Of a DNA stretch of 64,000 bases, positions 1 through 7,906 are shown piece after piece (the first letter of the stretch is position 1; each line of letters opens with the position of its first letter). Where the stretch lies: the NCBI GenBank assembly GCA_963762825.1, contig CAVXLZ010000001.1:1178001-1242000 (forward strand), read 5' to 3'. The position numbers were made by a program, and so were the translations under genes. Source of the DNA: Miltoncostaea sp963762825. Its GTDB lineage: Bacteria > Actinomycetota > Thermoleophilia > Miltoncostaeales > Miltoncostaeaceae. The notes under the pieces are model-generated. The model was not told where the DNA came from. It made no database searches and worked only from the letters and a program-made list of their open reading frames with translations.

Positions 1-115
1 GGACGGACCAGCCGAGCTTCTCGGCGCCCTCGGAGTGGACCTCGAGGACCCCGCCGTCTGGGATCCCGGATTCCGCGAGATGGAGCGGCTGGTGGAGGTG
101 GCCGAGGCGGGGTGA
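1..115 (+). CDS. M3 family oligoendopeptidase (PepF-like), C-terminal end only
   Basis: The reading frame entering from the left edge gives 37 residues and stops at 113-115. The tail contains GALGVDLEDPAVWDPGF followed by an amphipathic helix. This matches the usual C-terminus of M3-family oligoendopeptidase F, where a GVDL-DPAFW element precedes the last helix. These are cytoplasmic zinc peptidases that degrade oligopeptides. The HExxH active site lies outside the window, so the call rests only on this short tail. Confidence 0.6.
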   Translation, partial: DGPAELLGALGVDLEDPAVWDPGFREMERLVEVAEAG

Positions 116-140
116 TCCCCGCCTCGGCCCTCCGAAGTTC

Positions 141-554
141 TCAGCCCTTGGAGGCCTTCTTCGAGGCCTTGAGCGGGTTGAGCGCCTTCTGCACCTGCTC
201 GGGCAGCTGGTCGATCGGATAGAGCTGGCGGCCGCACTCCGGACCGCTACGCGTGGGGCGCGCGTGGCAGTTGCCGGGCGAGCTCCACACGGCGAACGTG
301 CGATGCCCCCGCTCGCAGAGAAGGACCTTCGCCTGCCGCGCCGAGGTCTGGGCGACCACGAGGCCCTCGAGGGGCGCCTCCTCGCCGGGCTCGGACTCGG
401 GCTCTGCCTCGGGCTCCGCTTCGGCCACCGGCTCGCCCTCGATCGGCGCCTCGTTAACCGGCTCGGCCTCGGCGGTCTCTGCCACGGCGACGGTCTCCTC
501 GGGCGCGACCTCCTCCTCGGCGACCGCCTCTGCGGCCTGCTCGGTCTCGCTCAT
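141..554 (-). CDS. Small acidic protein with C-terminal Cys cluster, function unknown
   Basis: A 137-aa protein. Residues 1-62 are almost entirely Glu, Ala, Pro and Val (low complexity, strongly acidic). Residues about 79-110 hold Cys and His residues (LLCERGHRTF, then GNCHARP and PECGRQLY) that could form a small zinc ribbon. The C-terminus is Lys-rich. The start ATG overlaps the stop of the upstream XRE regulator by 4 nt (ATGA), so the two are translationally coupled. I recognise no family. The layout (disordered acidic arm plus Cys module plus basic tail) would fit a nucleic-acid- or protein-binding accessory factor, but that is inference. Confidence 0.7.
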   Translation of the reverse strand: MSETEQAAEAVAEEEVAPEETVAVAETAEAEPVNEAPIEGEPVAEAEPEAEPESEPGEEAPLEGLVVAQTSARQAKVLLCERGHRTFAVWSSPGNCHARPTRSGPECGRQLYPIDQLPEQVQKALNPLKASKKASKG

Positions 555-991
555 GCACGCTCCTTCGACTGGCTGCTGACCTCGTCAGAATAGCGCGACG
601 CCGACGAGGGCCCCTCGCTGCGGCCGATCGCCAGGTCGCGGCGGCCGCGCAGGCGGTCGAAATTGGCCATCGCCCGGTCGAAGCCGACGATCGAAGGGTC
701 GAGGAGAGCCCGCGATCTCCACAGCCGGTACTCGGCGAAGTACCCGGGGCTCACGCCCAGCACGCTTGCGAGTCGCTCGAGCTGCTCCGCCGTCGGGGGG
801 GCGCCGGTGCCCGAACAGAGTTGATGCAGCCGGGTACGGCTGATCGCGATCCCCTCGGCCCGCAGGAGGCTCCCGAGCGCCGAGACCGAGATGCCGCGCC
901 GCTCGAGCACGGCCGCGACGGCGGAGGAGAGTGGCTCGTCGCTGACCGTCGGCAGGGATGGGCGACGATCGGGAAGGGGATTGGAGGCCAT
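551..991 (-). CDS. XRE-type helix-turn-helix transcriptional regulator
   Basis: A 146-aa protein starting at MASNPLPDRRP; the open frame continues upstream but into low-complexity Arg/Ser/Thr sequence. Residues about 22-80 carry a lambda-repressor-like HTH: an N-terminal helix, a recognition helix (AISRTRLHQLCSG), then LERLASVLGVSPGYFAEY, typical of XRE proteins. The C-terminal 50 residues are a helical tail of unknown role. It is divergent from the methyltransferase at 1077 (85-bp shared intergenic region) and coupled to the small acidic protein downstream. It probably regulates this divergent promoter region, which is inference. Confidence 0.75.
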   Translation of the reverse strand: MASNPLPDRRPSLPTVSDEPLSSAVAAVLERRGISVSALGSLLRAEGIAISRTRLHQLCSGTGAPPTAEQLERLASVLGVSPGYFAEYRLWRSRALLDPSIVGFDRAMANFDRLRGRRDLAIGRSEGPSSASRYSDEVSSQSKERA

Positions 992-1076
992 CGGGAGGCG
1001 CAGATTACGGGTGGGCGGACCCCAGCGAAAGGGGCGACAGCACGATCTTTTCGTCGGCGTACTAGGTTCAGCGACC

Positions 1077-1745
1077 ATGGACGACGCCCTCTCCCTCTTC
1101 GAAGTCGTTCGCGAGGAGGTCGTGGTGGGCGCCCTCCGCCTCCCGATCGCCCGACCCCGATCGGCCGAGGACCTCATCGACGAGGACGATTATGCCCGTG
1201 ACGAGCGGCTGCCCTACTGGGCGGAGCTGTGGCCGAGCGCCCACGTCCTGGCCGCCGCGCTGGAGTCGCGCGGGCTCGATGGAATCCGGGTCCTGGAGCT
1301 GGGCTGCGGGGTGGGACTGCCGTCACTGGTGGCGGCCCTCCGCGGAGCGCAGGTCACCGCAACGGACTGGTACGGCGATGCTCTGGGCTTCGTACGGTCC
1401 AACGCGGAGTCGGCCGGAGCGAGCCTCGTCGCAGAGCACCTCGACTGGAACGCTCCGGCCGGCCGTCTCCTCTCCCCGGCCGCCGCGAACGATCTCGTCA
1501 TCGGTGCCGACCTGCTCTACGAGGAACGCAACGGACCGGCCCTCGCGGCGCTGCTGCCGAAGATCCTGAAGCCCGGCGCCGAGGCCCTCATCGCCGATCC
1601 GCGACGGCCCCACGCCGACGCCCTCCTCGTGCCCCTGGCCGCCGATGGTTGGCACCACGAGATGACCGAGGTCGAGTACACCGTGCGGCCGGATGAAGCC
1701 GGGCGCGTCATCCACCTGCACCGGCTGACCGCGCCGGGGGGATGA
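1077..1745 (+). CDS. Class I SAM-dependent methyltransferase (protein-lysine/Nnt1-like group)
   Basis: A 222-aa protein starting at ATG 1077 (MDDALSLF). The SAM-binding glycine motif VLELGCGVGLPS is at residues about 71-82, followed by a second acidic strand (VTATDWY). NDLVIGADLLYEE resembles the DxxY motif of the METTL/EEF2KMT-like family of protein methyltransferases. PYWAELWPSA before motif I is also characteristic of that group. The substrate cannot be told from sequence; a protein lysine or small amine is likely. It is transcribed divergently from the XRE gene. Confidence 0.8.
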   Translation: MDDALSLFEVVREEVVVGALRLPIARPRSAEDLIDEDDYARDERLPYWAELWPSAHVLAAALESRGLDGIRVLELGCGVGLPSLVAALRGAQVTATDWYGDALGFVRSNAESAGASLVAEHLDWNAPAGRLLSPAAANDLVIGADLLYEERNGPALAALLPKILKPGAEALIADPRRPHADALLVPLAADGWHHEMTEVEYTVRPDEAGRVIHLHRLTAPGG

Positions 1746-1753
1746 CCGTCCGC

Positions 1754-1782
1754 TTGAGTCCTCCCCACCCGAGTCCGATAAG
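1754..1782 (+). promoter_or_regulatory. Probable sigma-70-type promoter of the tRNA-Asn gene
   Basis: TTGAGT (1754-1759) and GATAAG (1777-1782) are separated by 17 nt. A transcript would begin about 8 nt before the tRNA 5' end. It is one of the few clear -35/-10 pairs in this GC-rich window. Confidence 0.5.
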
Positions 1783-1797
1783 CTGACGAGCGAGCTT

Positions 1798-1869
1798 TCC
1801 TCGGTAGCTCAATGGTAGAGCATCCGGCTGTTAACCGGAGGGTTGCAAGTTCGAGTCTTGCCCGAGGAG
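1798..1869 (+). tRNA. tRNA-Asn (anticodon GTT)
   Basis: The sequence folds into a full cloverleaf of 72 nt. The acceptor stem is TCCTCGG/CCGAGGA with discriminator G. The D arm is GCTC/GAGC, the anticodon stem TCCGG/CCGGA with loop CTGTTAA (anticodon GTT), and the T arm GCAAG/CTTGC with loop TTCGAGT. CCA is not encoded. A promoter precedes it and a U-rich terminator follows 12 nt later, so it is a single-gene transcription unit. Confidence 0.96.
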
Positions 1870-1880
1870 TTCCATGAAAG

Positions 1881-1906
1881 CCCCGCTATCGGCGGGGTTT
1901 TCTTTT
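1881..1906 (+). terminator. Rho-independent terminator of tRNA-Asn
   Basis: CCCCGC (1881-1886), a 5-nt loop and GCGGGG (1892-1897) are followed by TTTTCTTTT. This is a classic stem plus U-tract, rare in this genome. Confidence 0.88.
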
Positions 1907-2178
1907 CGGTGGGACGGGTTCGGCTCCCCAGATGCGATACCTCGCCTCGACCGCGTCCCCACGCGGCGCGAGGCGCATCGGACCGTCGGACGCCAGATCT
2001 GCCGACGCCGTTGCCGCCCTTCGCGGCGGCCGCAGGCAGCGCACCCCCGTTCACCGGCACGGGTTGGCCCGGCCTCCCGAGGCGAGATTCCTCTAGGCGG
2101 TGCGCCCCAACCCTCAGGTCGGCCGATGGAGATGGCGTGAGAGCACCGACCGCCGAGGCACCTGACCGGGAGCACACC

Positions 2179-3342
2179 GTGAACTGGACGTCCGTCGCGA
2201 CCGCCGAGCCGCCGGCCGGTGTGGAGGCCGGGACCCTCCTCGGGGCCGGCGGGCGATCGGCCGCCGCTCTCGCCCGGGAAGGGGCGATCGCCGTCGCCCG
2301 GCCCGGCGGGCGGGTGGAGCTGCGCGCGGGCCACGACGGCGTGCCGTCGGTCCAGGATGGCGGCGTCACGGTGATCCGCCGCCACGATCTCGAGGGCAAT
2401 GTGGATCGGGCGACCGGTGATCGCGCGGTGCGCGGGTCGCTGCGGATCGCAGGCCACATAGCCCCTGGACGGCAGATGAGCGCGACCGGACCGGCGAAGG
2501 TGGACGGCAACATCGACCGCTCGGAGGTTCGCGCCGGGGGCGAGCTCTGCATCACGGGGCGGGCGGCGGGGGCGAGCCTGGTCGGCGGCTCGCTGACCGC
2601 CCTGCGACGCCAGTTGCGCCCCCCGCTGGCTGGCGTGGCCGATGAGATCGACGCTCTCGTCGAGATGGCCGGCCTCTTCCTGGCCGGCGGGTCGCGCGCC
2701 GGGCGGCCGACACCCGCCCGCGTGATCGTGGTCCTCGGCACGGAGCGCTTCGCCACCCTCGAGGCACGTCTGGCCCTTGGACAGAGGCTGATCGCCTCGG
2801 CCGGTAGGTCGTGGCCGGGGCTCTGCGGCGGCCTCGCTGCCGAGGTGGCCGCCGCCCGCCAGGCCCTGGCGGAGCCGGAGCGCAGCGAGGATCCGCTGGC
2901 CGTGCTGAACCGAGCGGCCGCCTTTCTCTCCGCCGCGGCGCTGCACCGGGCGCCGGCCCCGGACGTGGGCATCCGGCTGTCGAGCGCGCAGGCCTGCAGC
3001 ATCGAGACCTGGGGCCCGCTGCGCCTGACCGGCGCCGGCGCGACGGACTGCGACATCAGCGTCGGCGGTGACCTGATCGCGATGGGAGCGGGCGGCGCGA
3101 TCCGCGGAGGCCAGGTGCACGTGGGCGGCCGTGTGCGGGTGCGCGAGCTGGCGGGCCACGGAGGCGCCGGGCTCCGGGTGGTGATCGAGGACACCCGCTC
3201 GCGCGACGACGCCGTGCGTGCGGATGTCGTCGCAGCCGGTGTCGAGGTGGTCATCGGCGGGCGCGCCGTCAGATTCGACCGTCGGCGCACCCACGTCCGG
3301 ATCGGCGCCAGAGGGGGCCGGCCGGTGCTCGAGGACGGGTGA
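2179..3342 (+). CDS. FapA/DUF342-like beta-helix polymer-forming protein
   Basis: A 387-aa protein. The GTG at 2179 is chosen because GGGAG lies 6 nt upstream; an in-frame GTG at 2137 is the alternative. Residues about 65-140 contain short Gly/Ile/Val turns (LEGNVDRATG, VRGSLRIAGHI, VDGNIDRSEVRAGGELCI) typical of the right-handed beta-helix of FapA. After a helical middle the turns resume at about 275-345 (DVGIRLSSAQACSI, GATDCDISVGGDLIA, GGQVHVGGRVRV). FapA-family proteins act in flagellar assembly or localisation, but no flagellar gene is near, so a cytoskeletal or envelope role is possible. The antisense strand is also open across the gene because of GC bias. Confidence 0.72.
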   Translation: MNWTSVATAEPPAGVEAGTLLGAGGRSAAALAREGAIAVARPGGRVELRAGHDGVPSVQDGGVTVIRRHDLEGNVDRATGDRAVRGSLRIAGHIAPGRQMSATGPAKVDGNIDRSEVRAGGELCITGRAAGASLVGGSLTALRRQLRPPLAGVADEIDALVEMAGLFLAGGSRAGRPTPARVIVVLGTERFATLEARLALGQRLIASAGRSWPGLCGGLAAEVAAARQALAEPERSEDPLAVLNRAAAFLSAAALHRAPAPDVGIRLSSAQACSIETWGPLRLTGAGATDCDISVGGDLIAMGAGGAIRGGQVHVGGRVRVRELAGHGGAGLRVVIEDTRSRDDAVRADVVAAGVEVVIGGRAVRFDRRRTHVRIGARGGRPVLEDG

Positions 3343-3358
3343 GCGCCGCTCCGGCCGA

Positions 3359-4111
3359 TCAGTCGATCAGCGCCTCGGACATGTCCTCGCACTTGGTGGC
3401 GACCACGGCGATGTAGTGGAGGGGCTCCCCGGTGGTGGAGAGCCGGTGGCGGTAGCGCTGCTGGGACCGCACCTCGAGGACCCCCTCCTCGATGCCCCGC
3501 GAGACGAGCGCCGAGAACCCGCTGCGATCGGCGCCGTTCATGAAGTCCTCTTTCAGGTTGAACGCCACCCACCCGCCGGTCGCGACCGTGTTGTAAGCGG
3601 CGCGGAAGGCCTCCGGCGGGATATCTCCGAAACCGAGGGCCGCGACGCAGGTCATGCAATTGAAATCGTGATCCGAGAGATCCTCGCGCTCGCCGTCGCG
3701 GAGATCGGTGAGGTCGAGCACGTGGTAGTCGTCGTAGATGTCGGGGCGATCACGCTCGGCGGCCTCGGCCGCCTCGGCGAGGATGTCCACTCCGACGACC
3801 TTGTTGACCCCCAGGCCCGCGAGCTCGGCGCCGACGATGCCGTTGCCGGCCCCGAGGTCGAGCACCCTCAGATCGGAGGCGGGGACCCCCGCCTCCGACA
3901 GTTGCTCGCCGAGCATCCCGCAGATGGTCGCCGGCGAGTCGCAGCGCAGGACGTCGTAGAAGAGCCGCTCGTAGAGCCCCACGACCTCGTAGATCTCGGA
4001 GTAGTCGTGAAAGCGCATCTCACGCCACTCTCCGTCGATCTTGGCCAAGCACCACTCCTCGTCCTGCGGGTAGCTCTGGTTGGGCTCGGGAAGCGCAATG
4101 GGTATCTGCAT
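3359..4111 (-). CDS. Class I SAM-dependent methyltransferase
   Basis: A 250-aa protein. Motif I is VLDLGAGNGIVGAEL (about residues 83-97), followed by VVGVDIL and, further on, a DLSDHDFNCMTCVAALGFGD segment that corresponds to motif IV. AFNLKEDFM is the post-motif strand. The architecture fits small-molecule methyltransferases; no substrate-defining feature is visible. It converges with the DUF342-like gene (16-nt gap) and lies downstream of the TasA-like operon on the same strand, 76 nt after its last gene, so read-through is possible. Confidence 0.8.
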   Translation of the reverse strand: MQIPIALPEPNQSYPQDEEWCLAKIDGEWREMRFHDYSEIYEVVGLYERLFYDVLRCDSPATICGMLGEQLSEAGVPASDLRVLDLGAGNGIVGAELAGLGVNKVVGVDILAEAAEAAERDRPDIYDDYHVLDLTDLRDGEREDLSDHDFNCMTCVAALGFGDIPPEAFRAAYNTVATGGWVAFNLKEDFMNGADRSGFSALVSRGIEEGVLEVRSQQRYRHRLSTTGEPLHYIAVVATKCEDMSEALID

Positions 4112-4187
4112 GGCGGTCGAGCATACACAGACGCCGATTTCGGCCCCCCGATGCCACCAGCGGGGGATGCCGCCGAGATCGGCGCCA

Positions 4188-4994
4188 TCAGCTGAACGCG
4201 ACCGTCGCCCAGGCCCACTGCGCCGGTGTGCCGGTCTGCGCCCAGGTAGGAGAGGAGACGGCCGTCGAGCTCGCGGAAACCCCGATGTCCGCGACCGCGA
4301 CGGAGACCGGGGCTCCGGTGGCCGTCTGGGTCGCCGTCAGCTGGGAGGTGAAGCCCTGGGGGGCTGAGAGGGAGAGCGGATTCGCTGAACGCAACGCGAC
4401 GATCGAGATCACCCGTGCGTCGGGTTCGCTGGTGGTGACATCGGGGCTCGGCGTCGTCGTGGCCAGCGCCCCCGCCGTGCCGCTCGAGGCGGCCAGAGTC
4501 GCCACGGTGGCATTGGGCGGATACCCGCCCGGCCGCGTGTAGCGCACCACCCATGCCGTCGTCGCGCTCGGATCCGCGTTGACCGCGAGAGCGACAGCCG
4601 TCTCGACCCCCGCCGGCTTCCACGAGACGGTGAAGTGGAGCTGGTCCGGGGAGCCGGACCCGACGTCGGCGAGCTGGGTCCACCCGCTCGGCGTCGTGGC
4701 ACTGAGGTTCGCGCCGTTGACCTCGACCAGGAGGAGCAGGTCGTTCGCCTGGGTGCCGGCCGGGTAGGCCACGTTCAACGTCCCGGGGTCCGTCCGCGTG
4801 GAGGAGGGACCGATCGCCGAGTACTCCAGCGGGTCCGCGAAGCTCGCGGCGGCGGCGAAGCTGTTGGCGGGGTTGAGAGCCGTGTCGGTGAACGCCGCTT
4901 CGGTGCGAGGGATGCCGAGGACGGCCACGGCGATGGCGATCGCCGCCAGCAACGCAGTCGCCGGCGCGAGGGCCCGGCCGAGCCGGCCCGTCAC
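4188..4994 (-). CDS. TasA/camelysin-like SipW-dependent secreted protein (second copy)
   Basis: A 268-aa protein from GTG 4994, the only plausible start after the upstream stop. The N-terminal hydrophobic segment (ALLAAIAIAVAVLGIP) ends in TEAAFTDTALNPANSFAA. This is the SipW-type cleavage context (A-AF-DT--NP-N-F) of TasA and camelysin precursors. The mature part is a Ser/Thr/Ala-rich beta-sandwich: a YPAGTQANDLLLLVEVNG element and W residues about every 40 aa resemble secreted jelly-roll domains. It probably forms extracellular fibres or matrix. It is the last gene of the SipW operon, 37 nt after the first TasA-like gene. Confidence 0.75.
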   Translation of the reverse strand: MTGRLGRALAPATALLAAIAIAVAVLGIPRTEAAFTDTALNPANSFAAAASFADPLEYSAIGPSSTRTDPGTLNVAYPAGTQANDLLLLVEVNGANLSATTPSGWTQLADVGSGSPDQLHFTVSWKPAGVETAVALAVNADPSATTAWVVRYTRPGGYPPNATVATLAASSGTAGALATTTPSPDVTTSEPDARVISIVALRSANPLSLSAPQGFTSQLTATQTATGAPVSVAVADIGVSASSTAVSSPTWAQTGTPAQWAWATVAFS

Positions 4995-5031
4995 CGACGG
5001 GCCGGCGATGGGCTTTCCGCCCGACCGCCGA

Positions 5032-5619
5032 TCACGGCGAGCTCTGGGCCTCGAAGGTGAAGGCGGCCGCTGCCGCAAGGGCCTGGGCGGCATCCGTGTC
5101 CTGGACGTTGACCGTGAAGCGCAGCGTGCGGACGGTCGGGTTGGCCGCCGCAGTGATGGTCGCAAGCCCGCCCGACCAGTTGGCGTGCGTCGCGGAGAAG
5201 TTCGCGAGGGTGTTGTTGAAGAGCGTCGCGCTCGGCGTAAAGCCGGTGCAGTCGCTGAAGTCACCGCCGGTGCCGATCTCGATCTGCAGGTCGAGATAGG
5301 GTGCGAGGGCGCCCGAGCTCGTGCCGTACGTGCGGATCGCCGAAGGCACGATCGAACCGGAGTAGGTCAGCTCCAGGCACTTGACGACCGGGTTGCCTGG
5401 AGCCATGTCGGTCGTCTCGAAGAGGGCGGTGACCCCGCCGTCATCGTCGTCGAGCACGATGTCGCCGCTGGCGAAGGTGTTGCCCGGGTTCCCCGTGGTG
5501 TCCGAGAAGGCCGCCTGCGAGCGATTGACCACGAGCACCGTGAGCATCAGCAGGGCCGCGGCGATGACGGTCAGGCGCGCAATGGTGGTGAAGGCGGGGC
5601 GTAGGCGTTCGGGTGTCAT
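5032..5619 (-). CDS. TasA/camelysin-like SipW-dependent secreted protein (first copy)
   Basis: A 195-aa protein. After a basic N-terminus, a 20-residue hydrophobic segment (VIAAALLMLTVLVV) ends at NRSQAAFSDTTGNPGNTFASG, the conserved start of mature TasA-family proteins. DIVLDDDDGG follows, a short acidic patch that could bind calcium. Cys residues in VKCLELTYSG and FSDCTGF may pair. In Bacillus such proteins need SipW for processing and form biofilm fibres. The sipW-like gene is two genes upstream on the same strand, which supports substrate-peptidase pairing. Confidence 0.82.
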   Translation of the reverse strand: MTPERLRPAFTTIARLTVIAAALLMLTVLVVNRSQAAFSDTTGNPGNTFASGDIVLDDDDGGVTALFETTDMAPGNPVVKCLELTYSGSIVPSAIRTYGTSSGALAPYLDLQIEIGTGGDFSDCTGFTPSATLFNNTLANFSATHANWSGGLATITAAANPTVRTLRFTVNVQDTDAAQALAAAAAFTFEAQSSP

Positions 5620-5655
5620 GGCACGGTCCGAGCGTCGGGGAATGGTCCTGCCGAC

Positions 5656-7131
5656 CTATCGGCGGGCGAGGACGTCGTCCTTAGCGGACGGGACGGACAG
5701 GGCCGGCATCAGGATCGCCCTGATCGCCCCGGACCTCGCTTGCCTCGCCCGTCGGGCGGCCTCGTCGGCGGTCTGCATCAGCTCGCGCCCATCGACCGGC
5801 GCGATCGCAGCGGCCACGCCGATGCTCGGAACGGCGAAAGCCGGCGGTCCGATCACTGCGGACGGCCGGGCGATGGCGGCTTGGATCTCACGTGCGAGGC
5901 CCGGACCGCGCCGCACCTGCTCGCCGCTCAGGAGCACCGCGAACTCGCCGTCCGCGACGCGGACGGTCGCGCCGGCGACCCGGCAGATCTCGATCAGGCG
6001 GGCCGCGACGTGCATGTGGAGCTCGTCGCGCCCGGCAGGATCGCCGCCGGGGGTGACGTGCTCGAGGTCGAGCCTCAGGACGGCGATCGGGCCGTTGGTG
6101 GCTGCGGCCGCCGAGAGGCGGCGATCGAACTCATCCCGCCCCGGGGATCGTCTGGTGACGGCCTTGCTCACGACAGCCGCCTGACCGACCAGCTCGCCGA
6201 GGCCTTCCGCCCGGACGCTCGATACCGGTTCCCGCTGCCAACCGGTGATGATGTGCCGGGAGGCGGGCTCGGTGACCGACGCGCTCACCACGCTCCCGGT
6301 GCGGCCGGCGAGCCATGTCGTCACGACCACGTTCCCGCCCGGCGGCGAGTCCAGCCGCTCGGACGCGGGGACGATGCTGCCGTCACCCACCACCACCGGG
6401 TGGCTGACCCCGCCAGGCTCGGACACGGTCACGGCGGCGAACCCGAGCTCGAGCGCGTGCCCGGCGCAGGCCCGGAGCAGGCCCTTGCCGCTCAGCCCGG
6501 CCATCCCGCTCGCGGCCCGCTGGATCGCCGCTATCTGGCGCTTCCTCTCTGCCACTTCCTCGTTCAGTCGGGCCTGGACAATCCAGCCCTCGCGAAGCCA
6601 GAGAGCCACGATGCCCACGCTCACGGCGACCGCCAGAAGCATGCCGGCGCGCTGCGCCACCGCCACCTGCGAGACCCCCTCGATCGCGCCGACCAGCGCA
6701 AGGCCGGAGTAGCCGGCGCAGCCCGCCGCCCACGAGGACAGGGAGCCCAGTGCCCCGAGGCGAACCGACGCCATCACGAGCGGGATGCAGATCAGCGCCC
6801 AACCGGCGCCCGCGAGCGGTGCGTCGAGGATGACGATCAGCCCGAGGATCGCAGCGAGGTCAAGGGCCTGAAGGCCCGCGACCCAGGGCGGCGAGGAGGC
6901 CTCCCCCGATGCGACCCGGGACCCGATCCAACCGAGGACGACCGCTGCGATGGCGAGCGCCAGCAGCTCGAGAGCCAGCCTGCCCCACGGGTCCGACGCG
7001 ACGAGCGGCCGATAGCCGAGCGCGACGAAGCCCGTCGCGACGTACAGGGCGACCCGCGCCGCGTTGAACGCGGTCTCGGCCTGACGAGGATCATCGGCGG
7101 GCTGTGCCCCTCCCCTGGTGGCGCGCCTCAC
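5656..7131 (-). CDS. Multi-TM membrane protein with degenerate GGDEF domain
   Basis: A 491-aa protein whose GTG start overlaps the sipW stop (GTGA), so the two are translationally coupled. Residues about 20-185 hold 6-8 hydrophobic segments. A short helical linker (RLNEEVAERKRQIAAIQRA) precedes a possible GAF-like region (about 205-320). The last 150 residues align with GGDEF domains (IAVLRLDLEHV, then VRVADGEFAVLLSG), but the signature GGDEF is ADGEF, so diguanylate cyclase activity is unlikely. It may be a sensor or c-di-GMP-free scaffold controlling the matrix operon; that role is inference. Confidence 0.75.
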   Translation of the reverse strand: MRRATRGGAQPADDPRQAETAFNAARVALYVATGFVALGYRPLVASDPWGRLALELLALAIAAVVLGWIGSRVASGEASSPPWVAGLQALDLAAILGLIVILDAPLAGAGWALICIPLVMASVRLGALGSLSSWAAGCAGYSGLALVGAIEGVSQVAVAQRAGMLLAVAVSVGIVALWLREGWIVQARLNEEVAERKRQIAAIQRAASGMAGLSGKGLLRACAGHALELGFAAVTVSEPGGVSHPVVVGDGSIVPASERLDSPPGGNVVVTTWLAGRTGSVVSASVTEPASRHIITGWQREPVSSVRAEGLGELVGQAAVVSKAVTRRSPGRDEFDRRLSAAAATNGPIAVLRLDLEHVTPGGDPAGRDELHMHVAARLIEICRVAGATVRVADGEFAVLLSGEQVRRGPGLAREIQAAIARPSAVIGPPAFAVPSIGVAAAIAPVDGRELMQTADEAARRARQARSGAIRAILMPALSVPSAKDDVLARR

Positions 7132-7781
7132 CGTGAGGGAGGTGCGGCCTGGGGCGCGCCCCAGTGGCGCCCGGCGGCGAAGAGGGCCGCCACCAGGGAG
7201 GCCGTGGCGAGGAACAGATGGATCCACATCCCTCGGTCGAACCAGAGGCTCATCCAGCCGATGAACGGCACGACCATCACACCCACGCCGCGAATCTGCG
7301 CCGGCTTCACGACCTGGGTGTCGTCGCTGCGATTGGCGTCGCCCTTGGCGCGATAGCCCCCGCGGACGACCTCCGTCACACGGTGGATCCGAGTGCCATC
7401 CGGCGTGATGTAGTCGATCACGGTGCCCGGAGCCAGACGATCGCCCGACGAGGGGACGGTGACCACGACGTCGGCGACCTGGATGGCGGGGCGCATCGAG
7501 CCCGAGGCCACGACAACCGGCCGATAGCCGAGCGCGCTCGGCGCGCTCGCGAGGATCGCGAGGCCGGCGACGACGATGACGACGAACGTCGCCACCGCGC
7601 CCGTGGCCATCCGCCACCAGGCGACCGGCTCGCGGGACGCCGCCTCGGCCGCCGGAGCCCAGGGCGCGGCGCGCCCGAGGAGCCGCACGCCTCGCCGCAC
7701 CGTCGGCCGCGGCACCGCCTCGCCGAGCCCGGCGGAGGCGGTCACCCCGAGCGAGCTCACGCGCCGGGTCGCCTGCGCCAT
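7128..7781 (-). CDS. sipW: SipW-type (ER/archaeal-like) signal peptidase I
   Basis: A 217-aa protein. ATG 7781 is chosen because GGAGG lies 6 nt upstream. A TM segment (TGAVATFVVIVVAGLAIL, about 85-105) precedes the catalytic region: VVVASGSMRPAIQVADVV carries the SxM serine motif. The second conserved box DGTRIHRVTEV has His where prokaryotic type I peptidases have the catalytic Lys, which defines the S26B/SipW class. YRAKGDANRSDDTQVV is the downstream conserved GD-N motif. A C-terminal TM follows. It should process the two TasA-like precursors encoded downstream. Confidence 0.88.
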   Translation of the reverse strand: MAQATRRVSSLGVTASAGLGEAVPRPTVRRGVRLLGRAAPWAPAAEAASREPVAWWRMATGAVATFVVIVVAGLAILASAPSALGYRPVVVASGSMRPAIQVADVVVTVPSSGDRLAPGTVIDYITPDGTRIHRVTEVVRGGYRAKGDANRSDDTQVVKPAQIRGVGVMVVPFIGWMSLWFDRGMWIHLFLATASLVAALFAAGRHWGAPQAAPPSR

Positions 7782-7906
7782 GACGATCCTCCACTCCATG
7801 ACGGCAGGGATCGGCGCGGCGGCCGGCAACATGAGCGCGGCGCCGGGATGCGGCATGCACCCGACCGGGGCGAAGCGATCAGGGCCGTTCGTTAGGGTGG
7901 ATCGCG

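Noticed and set aside
1831..3294. A long open frame antisense to the DUF342-like gene.
   Set aside because: High GC keeps the opposite strand open. The plus-strand product has recognisable beta-helix turns and a good ribosome site; the antisense product is low-complexity.
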